A DNA stretch of 64,000 nt from JAUVXJ01 sp964433755 (GCA_964433755.1 CAYSSR010000003.1:558001-622000), one strand, 5' to 3'. Shown: positions 26,375 through 35,654, counted from the first letter of the stretch. The notes: generated from the sequence alone by a model not told the origin. Made by a program: numbers and translations.

Positions 26375-26991
26375 CGGGTCGTCCCTGCCGACCTTCTATA
26401 GACTCGATGTTCTTCGATGTATCTCTCCACCTTGTCGGGCACTTGATACTTGATCGGCAGACCCTCTCTCACCCGCCGCTGGAGGTCCGTCGAAGAGATG
26501 TCCACCTCCGGCATGTCGATGATCTCCAGCCGAGCGGAGATGCCCGGCACGCTGGCTTCCAGTCGAGCCAGGTCGACCTGGAATCCGGGCCGCTTGACGG
26601 CGATCAAGCGGCACAGTTGAATCAGGCGATGAGGCTCGTGCCACGAGGGGAGCTCCACCAGAGAATCAAGCCCCATCACGAAGAAGAACTCGGCCTCTCC
26701 GCCCGACTGCTCTCGTAGAATGGAGATGGTATCTACCGTGTACGATGGCCCAGGGCGATCCACGTCCACCCTGGAGATCTCGAAGTAGGGGTTGGAGGCG
26801 ATGCCCAACCCGACCATAGCCAGGCGGTCCTCGACCGGCGTCACCTCCTCGTCCATTTTGTGGGGAGGCAAGCCGGCGACGACGAAGATCACCTTCTCCA
26901 GCCGCAACTTGACCCGCGCCTCCTCTGCTGCCGCCAGATGCCCATAGTGTATCGGATCGAAAGTCCCACCTATGACGCCTATCCTTCGCAA
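26371..26991 (-). CDS. nadD: Nicotinate-nucleotide adenylyltransferase
   Basis: Transfers AMP from ATP to nicotinate mononucleotide in NAD synthesis. IGGTFDPIHYGHL (T/HxGH nucleotidyltransferase motif) at the N-terminus and VDISSTDLQRRVREGLPIKYQVPDKV-type ending with ISSTxLRxR are diagnostic. 206 residues, normal. It starts 9 bases after obg, a common bacterial arrangement. Confidence 0.95.
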   Translation of the reverse strand: MRRIGVIGGTFDPIHYGHLAAAEEARVKLRLEKVIFVVAGLPPHKMDEEVTPVEDRLAMVGLGIASNPYFEISRVDVDRPGPSYTVDTISILREQSGGEAEFFFVMGLDSLVELPSWHEPHRLIQLCRLIAVKRPGFQVDLARLEASVPGISARLEIIDMPEVDISSTDLQRRVREGLPIKYQVPDKVERYIEEHRVYRRSAGTTR

Positions 26992-27000
26992 TGTGCTCTC

Positions 27001-28269
27001 CTATGACCACTCCAGTTCTGTTTCGCCGATGAACACTGTGTCGCCCGTCTGCACGCCGGCCTCTTCCATGGCCTTGGTGACCCCCATCCTGTCGAGGGCT
27101 CGGTGAAGTCTCTGCACGCTCTCGTCGTAGCGCCAATCGGTCCTGCCCACGAGCCGCTCTACCAGCCTGCCCTTTACCCGGAACCCCTGCTCCTCGACAA
27201 CGATGGAGAAGCCTTCGTCACCCTCCGGAGGGCGGAACACCGCGACCTCCTCTGGCACCGCCTCTTCCTCTTCAGGCATGCTGTCCAGCAGTTGAAGCAC
27301 CTGATACAGCATCTGCCGAACCCCCTCGCCCGTGGCCGCCGAGATGCTACACGCCGGAGCATCTCTACTTTGCATCTCCTCCTCGACCACTGGCCAGAGT
27401 TCCCGCGCCTGGGGCAAGTCCATCTTGTTCAGCACCACCAACTGGGGCTTGACAGCCAACCTGGGGCTAAAGAGAGCCAGCTCCTCGTTGATGGAGTGGA
27501 GGTCCTGAAGTGGATCGTCAGACGCACCATCCAGGAGATGGATCAAGACCCGGGTGCGCTCCACGTGGCGAAGGAAGTCGTGACCCAGGCCAGCCCCTGC
27601 GTGAGCGCCTTCGATCAGCCCCGGGATGTCCACCATGACGAAATCCCTGTCGTCTATCCTTACCATCCCCAGATTGGGGACCAGCGTAGTGAAAGGATAG
27701 TCGGCGATCTTGGGTCGCGCGGCGCTGACGGCAGCCAGGAGTGTGGACTTGCCGGCGTTGGGACATCCCACCACGCCCACGTCGGCGATGAGCTTCAGCT
27801 CCAGGATCAACCAGCGGGATTCTCCCTGTTCGCCTCGTTCCGCGACGCGAGGGGCCTGGTTGGTGGAAGAAGCGAAAGCGGCATTGCCCAGCCCGCCGCG
27901 GCCACCCCGTGCGACGAGCAACTCCTCACCGGGCGCTCGCAGATCGCCCAGCACCTCGTTCGTGTCGGCATCCCTGACCAGCGTGCCCGGCGGCACCGCC
28001 AGGGTGACGTCTTTGCCCTTCTGGCCCTGCTTGTTCTGGCCCTGGCCGTGCCCGCCACGGTCTGCTCTGAAGTGGCGATGTCCGCGGAAGCTGATCAGTG
28101 TGTTCAGGTGGCGGTCGGCGGACAGAAGGATACTGCCCCCCGGGCCACCGTTGCCGCCGTTGGGGCCTCCCAGAGGAACGTACTTCTCACGTCGAAAGCT
28201 GACGCATCCATCACCTCCTGCGCCAGCCTCCACGTAGATCTTGACTTCGTCAAAGAATAGCCCACTCAT
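27001..28269 (-). CDS. obg: Ribosome-assembly GTPase Obg/CgtA
   Basis: Essential GTPase tied to large-subunit maturation and the stringent response. The order is: Gly-rich Obg fold (about 1-160, GGPNGGNGGPGG), G domain with GCPNAGKSTLL (P-loop), DIPGLIEGAHAG (switch II), NKMDLPQ and SAATGEG, then an OCT domain at the C-terminus (about 345-422). ATG 28269 (MSGLFFDEVKIYV) is the family start. There is no strong Shine-Dalgarno site, and the best promoter ends only a few bases upstream. First gene of obg-nadD-TIM barrel. Confidence 0.96.
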   Translation of the reverse strand: MSGLFFDEVKIYVEAGAGGDGCVSFRREKYVPLGGPNGGNGGPGGSILLSADRHLNTLISFRGHRHFRADRGGHGQGQNKQGQKGKDVTLAVPPGTLVRDADTNEVLGDLRAPGEELLVARGGRGGLGNAAFASSTNQAPRVAERGEQGESRWLILELKLIADVGVVGCPNAGKSTLLAAVSAARPKIADYPFTTLVPNLGMVRIDDRDFVMVDIPGLIEGAHAGAGLGHDFLRHVERTRVLIHLLDGASDDPLQDLHSINEELALFSPRLAVKPQLVVLNKMDLPQARELWPVVEEEMQSRDAPACSISAATGEGVRQMLYQVLQLLDSMPEEEEAVPEEVAVFRPPEGDEGFSIVVEEQGFRVKGRLVERLVGRTDWRYDESVQRLHRALDRMGVTKAMEEAGVQTGDTVFIGETELEWS

Positions 28270-28281
28270 TCCCAAGAATCT

Positions 28282-28311
28282 AGGATACCTGAGGAACGTC
28301 GCCGCTGTCAA
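28282..28311 (-). promoter_or_regulatory. Candidate obg promoter, near-leaderless
   Basis: Minus strand TTGACA (28306-28311), 18 bases, TATCCT (28282-28287). The start would fall near 28275, about six bases before the ATG. The 321-base gap 28270-28590 otherwise holds the palindrome at 28337. Confidence 0.5.
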
Positions 28312-28336
28312 GGAGTTGTTGACTGGTGGCTAGCTG

Positions 28337-28353
28337 CTTCACGCTACGTGAAG
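28337..28353. repeat. Perfect 7-bp inverted repeat upstream of the obg promoter
   Basis: CTTCACG, three bases, CGTGAAG. It lies about 25 bases upstream of the obg -35 box and 240 bases downstream of the DUF362 gene stop. No U-run, so more like an operator or stem than a terminator. Confidence 0.5.
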
Positions 28354-28590
28354 TGAAGGCGGCGAACCGTGTGGTCACTGCGCATCGGACGCAGGTGCCG
28401 GTGGGGGACTGGAGCGGACGCTGTGCCTGGCCCTGCTCGGCTGTGGATAGGGATGCAAGATCCGGGAGGGGGCACCTACCCGAGGCCCATGTTCTTCTGC
28501 GACGGGCTCCACCTGATGGGCCAAGCGAGCGACGAACCACTCAGTGGCTATCCTGGGACGCCTCCGCACCGGCCTTGCACGACCCGGCAC

Positions 28591-29796
28591 CTACAACTCG
28601 ACGTACCTATAGGCAAGCCGGTTGTATCCCCCACCCCACGGATCTCCTGAGTCGAAAGTGCCAAGCCCCCACTGCTCCGCCAGCATCAGGTAGTCGTAGG
28701 CAGCATCGTCAAGGCCCCATTCCGCCCGCAGAAGATCGCACATCACGCAGTCGATGGCCACACGATCTCGTGAGAGGAGCAGGCTGTTCGGTGACCCGCC
28801 GAAGGTCGCCCATGGTGCTGGCGTCGCCCCCACGGAAGAGGCTCCGAAAAGGCCGTCGCCCACTGTCAACACAGTCTTCTCTGCAATGTTGGGGTTCGCG
28901 TTGATCTCCACCAGTGGGCTGAAGTCTGCACTGTAGCGTTCATCACTGGGCCTGATGTAGGGATGTGGATTGTCGCCCTCGGGTCCACCCAGGCTGCTCA
29001 GACTTCCAAAGTGGTTCTTGAAACCGAGGGTCACCGGGTGAGTGCCATGCCTCTTGAGGATCGGCATGTTGATGAGGTAGGAAGCGTCGTACAGCAGGTC
29101 CGCGAGCCACCGGTCGGTCACCATGTCCGGATGCGAGAAGGATACCCTCAAGCTGGGGTGTGCGTGGTCGAAAGTCGCCACTTGGTCGACGCACCCGAGT
29201 CGGTCGATGTGGAGCGCCTGCAGGTTCTGGCGCCTCTCGTAGAATCGTGGCGGTATCCCCCGGCTTGCGTCGTAGACCCAGATATCTTCGGCCTGGACTC
29301 CCGCCTGCACCATGGAGCTGATGAGAGCATTGACCGGCTCTATGAGGGCATCGATCACATTGTCGGTGTCGTCACAGGCGCGAGAGTTGTTGAAGTTGAC
29401 CTTGATGGCGATCTTATTGCCGGGTGAGTAGCCGCGCAGCAGCATGGCCCAGGCCCCTCCCACCGAAGGGACGCCAGTGAGTTCGAGCAAGCCCCGCTCT
29501 AGCATCTGGTTCACAACAGCTTGATCTACGTACTCACCGTACCATCCTGTTTGGAAATCCCAGGAGGTGGCTGCGGCGGCGTGGATGTGCACCACCTTGG
29601 GCAGCGGGTATCGCTTCACCCCCAGCGGGAAGTAGGCCTGAGGGGTCAAGTCGTCCGGCTGTGCTCCCGCCGCCGTAACTCGGCCAAGCATGCGGCTGGC
29701 TGCGGATAGAACAGCGCAGCCAGCGGCGAAGGCCGCCCCTCCGAGGAACGACCTGCGGCTCACTCCTCCCTCCGCTCCGCGATCAAGAGTCCCCAC
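28591..29796 (-). CDS. Tat-exported DUF362 domain protein
   Basis: About 401 residues. SRRSFLGGAAFAAGCAVLSAA near the N-terminus is a twin-arginine signal. The DUF362 region follows, with NKIAIKVNFNN, INMPILKRHGTHPVTLGFKNHFG and DRVAIDCVMCDLL, features of DUF362 proteins often found with iron-sulfur enzymes, though no ferredoxin motif is present. GTG 29796 is preferred over ATG 29820: AAAAGGAG lies 7 bases upstream, and the promoter at 29836-29864 would start transcription only about 9 bases before the ATG. Function unknown. Confidence 0.78.
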   Translation of the reverse strand: MGTLDRGAEGGVSRRSFLGGAAFAAGCAVLSAASRMLGRVTAAGAQPDDLTPQAYFPLGVKRYPLPKVVHIHAAAATSWDFQTGWYGEYVDQAVVNQMLERGLLELTGVPSVGGAWAMLLRGYSPGNKIAIKVNFNNSRACDDTDNVIDALIEPVNALISSMVQAGVQAEDIWVYDASRGIPPRFYERRQNLQALHIDRLGCVDQVATFDHAHPSLRVSFSHPDMVTDRWLADLLYDASYLINMPILKRHGTHPVTLGFKNHFGSLSSLGGPEGDNPHPYIRPSDERYSADFSPLVEINANPNIAEKTVLTVGDGLFGASSVGATPAPWATFGGSPNSLLLSRDRVAIDCVMCDLLRAEWGLDDAAYDYLMLAEQWGLGTFDSGDPWGGGYNRLAYRYVEL

Positions 29797-29835
29797 TTCA
29801 ACGCTCCTTTTCCGGTCCATATACTCGACAATTAC

Positions 29836-29864
29836 AGTATACGTCGAGCATCGCAGATCGTCAA
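29836..29864 (-). promoter_or_regulatory. Promoter of the DUF362 gene
   Basis: Minus strand TTGACG (29859-29864), 17 bases, TATACT (29836-29841). Start near 29829. Confidence 0.75.
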
Positions 29865-29891
29865 GGAGAGCTCGACGATGGATACATCGTC
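29842..29891. repeat. Nested inverted repeats in divergent promoter region (possible operators)
   Basis: CGTCGAGC (29842-29849) with GCTCGACG (29870-29877) flank the -35 element of the minus promoter. GACGATG (29874-29880) with CATCGTC (29885-29891) form a second perfect repeat with a four-base centre, overlapping the first arm. They lie between the DUF362 and M50 promoters, suitable for a shared regulator. Confidence 0.5.
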
Positions 29892-29925
29892 ATAGCGTTG
29901 CCCAGACTCTCCACCCGCCAGCAAG

Positions 29926-29955
29926 TTACCATGACACGCACTCCCGTGGTATACT
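29926..29955 (+). promoter_or_regulatory. Promoter of the M50 protease gene
   Basis: TTACCA (29926-29931), 18 bases, TATACT (29950-29955), about 34 bases before the ATG; AACGGAGGTG lies between. Confidence 0.65.
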
Positions 29956-29988
29956 GATCCAAGGAACGGAGGTGTCGGTCGAGAGTAG

Positions 29989-31074
29989 ATGATAGAGAAC
30001 GCAGCGAGCGATCCCTTGGTCGCCGAGTTGAGAGCCCAGTTGGGCGACGTGTTCCTCACGGAGAACGTCGCCACACACGGAGATGGGCGTGTGGTATCCT
30101 TCACCGGAAGGTTGCTGGCGGATGCAGAGACCGCCTTCTCTGTGCTGGAGCAGAGACTGAAGGGGCTTGGCTATCTGCCGGCCCTGAGCAGAGTCAACGG
30201 CCGGGACAGAATCGTGGTGGGGCCGGCTCCGGCCGAGGGCCGAACATCGAGGCCCGTAGTCAACCTGGTGCTCTTCCTGGTCACCGTGGCCACAGTGATG
30301 CTGGGCGGCGCCTTGCAGGAGGGGTACGATCCGCTCGCAGATCCTCCCACGGCCTTGCTGAGAGGTGTTCCCTTCGCCTGCGCCCTCCTGGGCATCCTCG
30401 TCACCCACGAAGCCGCCCACTTCCTGGCCGCAAAGGCCCACGGCGTGCAGGCCACCCTGCCCTACTTCATCCCCATGCCCCTAAGTCCCTGGGGGACTCT
30501 CGGCGCTGTGATCAAGATGGAATCGCCCATGAAGGACCGTAAGACGCTCCTCGACGTGGGAGTCTCCGGACCCCTGGCGGGGCTGGCGGTCTCCCTCGTG
30601 GTGCTGGTGCTGGGGCTGCGTCTCTCGGAGGTAACTCCTTTTCTGCCCGGAGACGGGTTCACGACACTGGGGACCGGCTTGCTGGTGGACTGGATCACTG
30701 AGGCGGTCCTGGGGCCGCTGCCAGACAACATGATGGTCATACTCCACCCCATCGCCCTGGCAGGGTGGTTCGGCACCTTCATCACGGCCATCAACCTGAT
30801 CCCTGTCAGCCAGCTTGATGGCGGCCACGTGGGCTACGCTTTGTTCGGCCCCGCTCATCGTTTGGTGGCCGTGGGGGTCTTCGTGGGTATGATCGCTCTG
30901 GGATTCCTGTCCTTGTGGTGGCTCGTGTGGGCGTCGCTGGTCTTCTTCCTCGGCAGGCTCCACCACCCGCCCCCACTGAACGACATCACGCCTCTGGATG
31001 CCAAGAGGAAGCTTCTGGCCGTTCTTTCCTTCGTCCTGCTCTTCCTGCTGGGAACGCCCCGACCCTTCGGCTAG
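29989..31074 (+). CDS. Site-2 protease family M50 metalloprotease (EGY-like)
   Basis: Intramembrane zinc protease of 361 residues. A soluble N-terminal domain (about 1-88) precedes about eight membrane segments. VTHEAAHFLAAK gives the HExxH zinc motif (His140, Glu141, His144), and PVSQLDGGHVGYALFG gives the third ligand. The layout (N-terminal domain, no PDZ, LPYFIPMPLSPWGTLGA between) resembles the EGY/YUP branch. Substrate unknown; no anti-sigma gene is adjacent. Ends 9 bases from the convergent enolase gene. Confidence 0.88.
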   Translation: MIENAASDPLVAELRAQLGDVFLTENVATHGDGRVVSFTGRLLADAETAFSVLEQRLKGLGYLPALSRVNGRDRIVVGPAPAEGRTSRPVVNLVLFLVTVATVMLGGALQEGYDPLADPPTALLRGVPFACALLGILVTHEAAHFLAAKAHGVQATLPYFIPMPLSPWGTLGAVIKMESPMKDRKTLLDVGVSGPLAGLAVSLVVLVLGLRLSEVTPFLPGDGFTTLGTGLLVDWITEAVLGPLPDNMMVILHPIALAGWFGTFITAINLIPVSQLDGGHVGYALFGPAHRLVAVGVFVGMIALGFLSLWWLVWASLVFFLGRLHHPPPLNDITPLDAKRKLLAVLSFVLLFLLGTPRPFG

Positions 31075-31083
31075 GGGTAGTCT

Positions 31084-32370
31084 CTAGCTCTGGACTTGGT
31101 GCAGGGCTTCCAGGCCCGGGTACCTGGCGCTGTCCTCCAGATACTCTTCGATCCTCAGCAGTTGATTGTACTTGGCCACCCGTTCGCTGCGGCAGGGAGC
31201 GCCAGCCTTGATCTGGCCGGCGTTGACGGCTACGGCCAGGTCCGCGATGGTCGTGTCCTCGCTTTCGCCACTGCGATGGGAGATGACCGTGGTCCATCCC
31301 ACCCTCTGGGCCATGTCCACCGCGGCTATGGTCTCGCTCAACGTGCCGATCTGATTCAGCTTGATCAGGATAGAGTTGGCCGCCTTCTCCTCGATGCCCC
31401 TGGCCAGGCGCTCGACGTTGGTCACGAATAGATCGTCGCCCACCAGTTGAACTCGATCCCCCAGGCGCTCCGTCAACAGTTTCCAGCTCTCCCAATCGTC
31501 TTCGGCCAGGCCGTCCTCGATGGAGATGATAGGGTACTGGTCGACCCAGTTGGCATAGAACTCTACCATCTGCGCTCCCGTCAGCTTTCGCCCCTCTTTG
31601 CGCAGATGGTACTTGCCGTCCTCGAAGAACTCCGAGGCCGCGGGATCCAGGGCGAGGTAGAGGTCCTTCCCAGGCTCGTACCCCGCTCCTTCGATAGCCT
31701 CGAGAACCACCTCCACCGCCTCCTCGTTCGACCCCAGGGAGGGGGCGAAGCCTCCTTCGTCCCCCAGGCCGGTGTTGTAGCCTCTGTCCCTGAGCACCCT
31801 CTTCAGGCTGTGATAGGTCTCCGCGCCCCAACGCAACGCCTCCTGGAAGGTATCGGCGCCGAGCGGCATGACCATGAACTCCTGCAGATCGGTGGAGTCC
31901 TGCGCGTGCTTGCCTCCGTTGAGGATGTTCATCATCGGTACGGGGAGGGTCCTGGCCGCCACGCCGCCAAGATACCGGTACAGCGGCAAGTCCAGCTCGG
32001 AGGCTGCTGCCCTAGCCACGGCCAGCGACACTCCCAGCATGGCGTTGGCGCCCAGTCTCGACTTGTTGGGCGTGCCGTCCAATTCGACCATGTACTCGTC
32101 AATCCCCTGCTGGTCGAAGACGTTCCAGCCCACGAGCTGGGGCCCGATCTCCTCGTTCACGTTCCCCACCGCAGTGAGGACGCCCTTCCCCCCATAGCGC
32201 TCCTCATCGCCGTCTCTCAACTCCAGGGCCTCGTGGACACCAGTGGAGGCACCCGAGGGTACGATGGCCCGCCCCACGGCTCCGTCTGTGAGGTAAACCT
32301 CGACCTCCACGGTGGGATTGCCACGCGAATCCAGGACCTCCCTGGCTAGTATGTCTTCTACGATACTCAT
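31084..32370 (-). CDS. eno: Enolase
   Basis: Converts 2-phosphoglycerate to phosphoenolpyruvate. 428 residues with ILDSRGNPTVE-type start (AREVLDSRGNPTVEVE), PSGASTG (mobile loop), GDEGGFAP, ISIEDGLAEDDW (metal Asp/Glu), LIKLNQIGTLSET (catalytic Lys) and SHRSGESEDT. Third gene of a run with an ADP-forming acetyl-CoA synthetase and a P-loop/DRTGG protein, 31 bases after the latter, linking lower glycolysis to acetate formation. Confidence 0.97.
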   Translation of the reverse strand: MSIVEDILAREVLDSRGNPTVEVEVYLTDGAVGRAIVPSGASTGVHEALELRDGDEERYGGKGVLTAVGNVNEEIGPQLVGWNVFDQQGIDEYMVELDGTPNKSRLGANAMLGVSLAVARAAASELDLPLYRYLGGVAARTLPVPMMNILNGGKHAQDSTDLQEFMVMPLGADTFQEALRWGAETYHSLKRVLRDRGYNTGLGDEGGFAPSLGSNEEAVEVVLEAIEGAGYEPGKDLYLALDPAASEFFEDGKYHLRKEGRKLTGAQMVEFYANWVDQYPIISIEDGLAEDDWESWKLLTERLGDRVQLVGDDLFVTNVERLARGIEEKAANSILIKLNQIGTLSETIAAVDMAQRVGWTTVISHRSGESEDTTIADLAVAVNAGQIKAGAPCRSERVAKYNQLLRIEEYLEDSARYPGLEALHQVQS

Positions 32371-32401
32371 GGTCGGCCTCCTCCCGCTGGGCGGACTGCG
32401 C

Positions 32402-33469
32402 CTAGGTCAATCCCAGGGTGATGTACAAACTGGCGAAGTCGAAGTGCTCCGCCAGAAGCTCCTCGAAGCGCTGGGTCTTCTTCTCCTGATGGAAACGACT
32501 CTTGCCGAAGAACCCCTCCACGATCTCGATGGTGGTCAAGGTGTCGTACTTGCTGACCAGGATAGGCACGCTCATCTCCTGGGCCACGCCCTTGATCATG
32601 TCTTGCGGATAGAGGTTGCCGGTCAGGATCAGGCACTTGGTGGAAGTCTGCAGGGCCGCAAGCTGGATGTCCGTCCTGTCCCCGCCGGTGATCACGGCCT
32701 TGTGGGGCTTCTGGCGGAAGTAGCTCAGGGCTACGTCTCCAGTCATGGCACCGACCATGAGGTTCTCCACAAGTTCGTCACCCTTGTCGCTCCGGGTCAC
32801 CATTTCCGCACCCAGGGCCTCGGCCAGTTCATGGACGCTCACGGACATCAGGAATCGCTCCTCCGGTAGGATGCCATAGACGAGTACAGCTTCCTTCTGC
32901 AAGTAGGGCTTTCCTACCTCCTCTGCGGACTCGTGCAACCTCTGGGGCACGCCGTTCATCACCGTTCCCAGCATCGCCTCGCCCAGAACGCGCCGGTAGA
33001 ACAACACGGGGTCCAGTGAGAGCAGCCCGGCGTAGCGGAGCACGGTCAGCGATTTGGCGTCGAGGAGCTTGCAGACCTCGTTGGCCGGGAGCTTGATCAA
33101 ACCCCCAGAGCTCAAACGATCCACACCCTCGATGATCATCACATCCTTGCCCTTGGCGACACGATTGTAAACGTCGGTGAGCATCTTGGGATAGTCCAGC
33201 CACTTCTGCTTGCGCATGATCGCTTCCACGGCTCGTTCATCCAGTGGGATGGGCACCAGGTCAGAGACAGGCTCGCTCAGTTGGAGCTCCTTCTTGATGA
33301 ACTGCGCGTCCTCGTCCACCACAGTGCCTTCGAGACGGCGTGCTGACAAGCTGATCGGCTTCATGTAACCCACCGAGAACCCATCTCTCTGCATACGCTT
33401 TCCCAGGCCCACACAGAGGGCGGTCTTCCCTGAAGCTCTGTACGTTGAAGCGACGTAAAGTGTTACCAT
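32402..33469 (-). CDS. P-loop (AAA_26/BioD-like) and DRTGG-domain protein
   Basis: 355 residues equivalent to the N-terminal regulatory half of long bacterial phosphotransacetylases, without the catalytic PTA domain. YVASTYRASGKTALCVGL is a BioD-like P-loop; residues about 210-320 form the DRTGG domain (KAVITGGDRTDIQLAAL). It sits directly between the ADP-forming acetyl-CoA synthetase and enolase, a position that supports a nucleotide- or metabolite-sensing role in acetate metabolism (inference). Starts 94 bases after the synthetase stop. Confidence 0.82.
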   Translation of the reverse strand: MVTLYVASTYRASGKTALCVGLGKRMQRDGFSVGYMKPISLSARRLEGTVVDEDAQFIKKELQLSEPVSDLVPIPLDERAVEAIMRKQKWLDYPKMLTDVYNRVAKGKDVMIIEGVDRLSSGGLIKLPANEVCKLLDAKSLTVLRYAGLLSLDPVLFYRRVLGEAMLGTVMNGVPQRLHESAEEVGKPYLQKEAVLVYGILPEERFLMSVSVHELAEALGAEMVTRSDKGDELVENLMVGAMTGDVALSYFRQKPHKAVITGGDRTDIQLAALQTSTKCLILTGNLYPQDMIKGVAQEMSVPILVSKYDTLTTIEIVEGFFGKSRFHQEKKTQRFEELLAEHFDFASLYITLGLT

Positions 33470-33563
33470 TTGTGTTACCTCTCCTCGCTCTTGTACACCA
33501 GGACCGGGTACACCTTGCTATATCGCGTGCGGACGGGCCGCTTGGCGAGCGTCTGCGGCGGGC

Positions 33564-35654
33564 TCAAGACAGTACCAGGCGCATGTCAAGGGCCACGGCG
33601 CCCTTTCCCTCCTCATGAACCATCAACGGATTGATGTCCAATTCCACAATCTCGGGGAAATCCACCGCCAACTGTGAGACTCGCAGCATACAATCCACGA
33701 TGGCTTCCACATCGGCGGGCTGCTCGCCTCGAAGGCCACGCAACAAGGCGGAGGTTCTCAACTCGTTGATCATCTCCTCGGCCTCCCAGCGGGCGACGGG
33801 AGCGATGCGGAAGCTAACATCCTTCAGAACCTCCACGTAGATGCCGCCTAGTCCCAGGACCAGCAGTGGTCCGAACTGAGGATCGCGGTTGATGCCAATG
33901 AGCACCTCGCGTCCTTGTGGCACCATCTGCTGAACTTGCGCACCCCATACCTCGGCCTGGGGCATGTATCGCTGGGCTCGATACATCAACAAGTCGAAGG
34001 CGTCTCTGACATCGCTCGCCTGCATGATGTTGAGTTTCACGCCGCCGATGTCGGTCTTGTGGAGGATGTCGGGCGAGGCGATCTTCATGACCACTGGATA
34101 GCCAACCCGTTCCGCTATGGTCACCGCCTCTTCTGGATTGCGCGCCAGTTCGGACTGGGGAATGGCAATCCCGTAGGCCTCCATGATTCCTCTTGCCTCA
34201 GCATCACCGACCTTGAGACGTCCTTCGGCGCGGGCGGAGGAGAAGGCTGCCTCCACCTCGTCGCGGCGCACGTCGAAACTCTCGATCTTCCTGGGAGGGC
34301 TCCCGAGCCAGCGCCAGCGTTCTACCATGGCCCTCATGGCGTCCACCGCCGGCTCCGGATAGCTGTAGTTGGGGATCTTGGCGTCACGCAGGATCTGCAC
34401 CCCTATCTGGGCCAGATTCTTGCCCATGAAGCAGGCCAACACAGGTTTGTCGTGCCGCTGCACCACGTCAGCGATGATATGGGCCGTCTCGTCCACCTTG
34501 GTCACCGCCTGAGGAATGAGGATGGCGATGACACCGTGCACGTTCTCGTCCTGCAACACGGCCTCCAGGGCAAAGCGGTACCGCTCAGCGTCGGCATCCC
34601 CGCGCACGTCCACAGGATTGAGGGCGTTGGATCCCGGAGGTAGCTCGCCCTGGAGGAGTGCGATCGTCTCCCTCTGGAAAGAGGCCAATCGCAGCTTGGC
34701 CCGGTCCAGGGCATCTGTGGCCATGATCGCCGCGCCGCCAGCATTGCTGACCACGGCGATGCTATCGCCCTTGATAGCCGGGGCTTGGGCAAAGGCGAGG
34801 GCGTACTGGAAGAGCTCCTCTACCGAGTCCGCCCTGGTGATACCTACCTGCTTGAAGGCGGCGTCGTAAGCCCTCTCCGAGCCTGCCAGCGTGCCTGTGT
34901 GAGACGAGACGGCGCGGGCACCGGCAGCACTCGTACCCGCCTTGATGGCCACGATCGGGGTTTCTCTGCCTACGTGGTCGGCGATCTTCATGAATTCAGG
35001 CCCGTCGGCTATGCCCTCCAGGTAGGCTACTATGACTTTGGACCAGGGGTCGTCGTCCCATAGTTTGAGGAGGTCAATCTCGTCTATGTCCGCCTTGTTC
35101 CCCAGACTGACGAAACGAGAGAAGCCGATCCCCTCACCGATGGCCCAGTCGTGGATGGCCATCAGCAGCGCACCGGACTGGGACATCATGGCGATCTCGC
35201 CCCGGTTGGGCATCCCTCGGGCGAAGGAAGTGTTCATAGGGCAAATGGTGTCTATCACGCCGAGGCAGTTGGGGCCGAGCATACGCATGTCGTAGCGTTG
35301 TACGATGTCGACGAGCTCCTTTTCCTTCTCAAGACCCTCGCCGCCTATCTCCCGGAAGCCCGCAGTGATGACTACGACCCCGTTGACACCCTTCTGTCCA
35401 CACTCCTCCAACACGCCGGCTACGAATCGATCGGGCACGATGATCACCGCCAGATCGATGTCGCCGGGTACGTCCTTCACGCTTGGGTAGGCCTGCACGC
35501 CGAGAATCTCGCCGCCCTTGGGGTTGATGGCGTAGACCTTTCCTTCATACCCACATTCAATGGTGTTCTTCAACACGGCGTGACCCAGCTTGGCCTCGTC
35601 GCTCGAAGCGCCTATGACAGCCACTGAAGTAGGGCAATAAAAAGGTTCGAGCAC
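33564..35654 (-). CDS. Acetate--CoA ligase (ADP-forming), fused alpha-beta
   Basis: Makes acetate and ATP from acetyl-CoA, ADP and phosphate, an energy-conserving step in anaerobes. 696 residues: CoA-binding Rossmann domain (SVAVIGASSDEAKLGH), succinyl-CoA-synthetase-like domains with SHTGTLAGSERAYDAAFKQ (phospho-His), then an ATP-grasp beta part (VMKIASPDILHKTDIGGVKLN, LLVLGLGGIYVEVLKD). GTG 35654 has AGGAGG about 10 bases upstream. Could also act on other acyl-CoAs such as propionyl- or branched-chain CoA. Pairs functionally with porGDAB. Confidence 0.9.
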   Translation of the reverse strand: MLEPFYCPTSVAVIGASSDEAKLGHAVLKNTIECGYEGKVYAINPKGGEILGVQAYPSVKDVPGDIDLAVIIVPDRFVAGVLEECGQKGVNGVVVITAGFREIGGEGLEKEKELVDIVQRYDMRMLGPNCLGVIDTICPMNTSFARGMPNRGEIAMMSQSGALLMAIHDWAIGEGIGFSRFVSLGNKADIDEIDLLKLWDDDPWSKVIVAYLEGIADGPEFMKIADHVGRETPIVAIKAGTSAAGARAVSSHTGTLAGSERAYDAAFKQVGITRADSVEELFQYALAFAQAPAIKGDSIAVVSNAGGAAIMATDALDRAKLRLASFQRETIALLQGELPPGSNALNPVDVRGDADAERYRFALEAVLQDENVHGVIAILIPQAVTKVDETAHIIADVVQRHDKPVLACFMGKNLAQIGVQILRDAKIPNYSYPEPAVDAMRAMVERWRWLGSPPRKIESFDVRRDEVEAAFSSARAEGRLKVGDAEARGIMEAYGIAIPQSELARNPEEAVTIAERVGYPVVMKIASPDILHKTDIGGVKLNIMQASDVRDAFDLLMYRAQRYMPQAEVWGAQVQQMVPQGREVLIGINRDPQFGPLLVLGLGGIYVEVLKDVSFRIAPVARWEAEEMINELRTSALLRGLRGEQPADVEAIVDCMLRVSQLAVDFPEIVELDINPLMVHEEGKGAVALDMRLVLS

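Noticed and set aside
31084..33469. Complete phosphotransacetylase-acetate kinase pathway
   Set aside because: The P-loop/DRTGG protein lacks the catalytic PTA domain, and no acetate kinase is present; acetate formation here relies on the ADP-forming synthetase.
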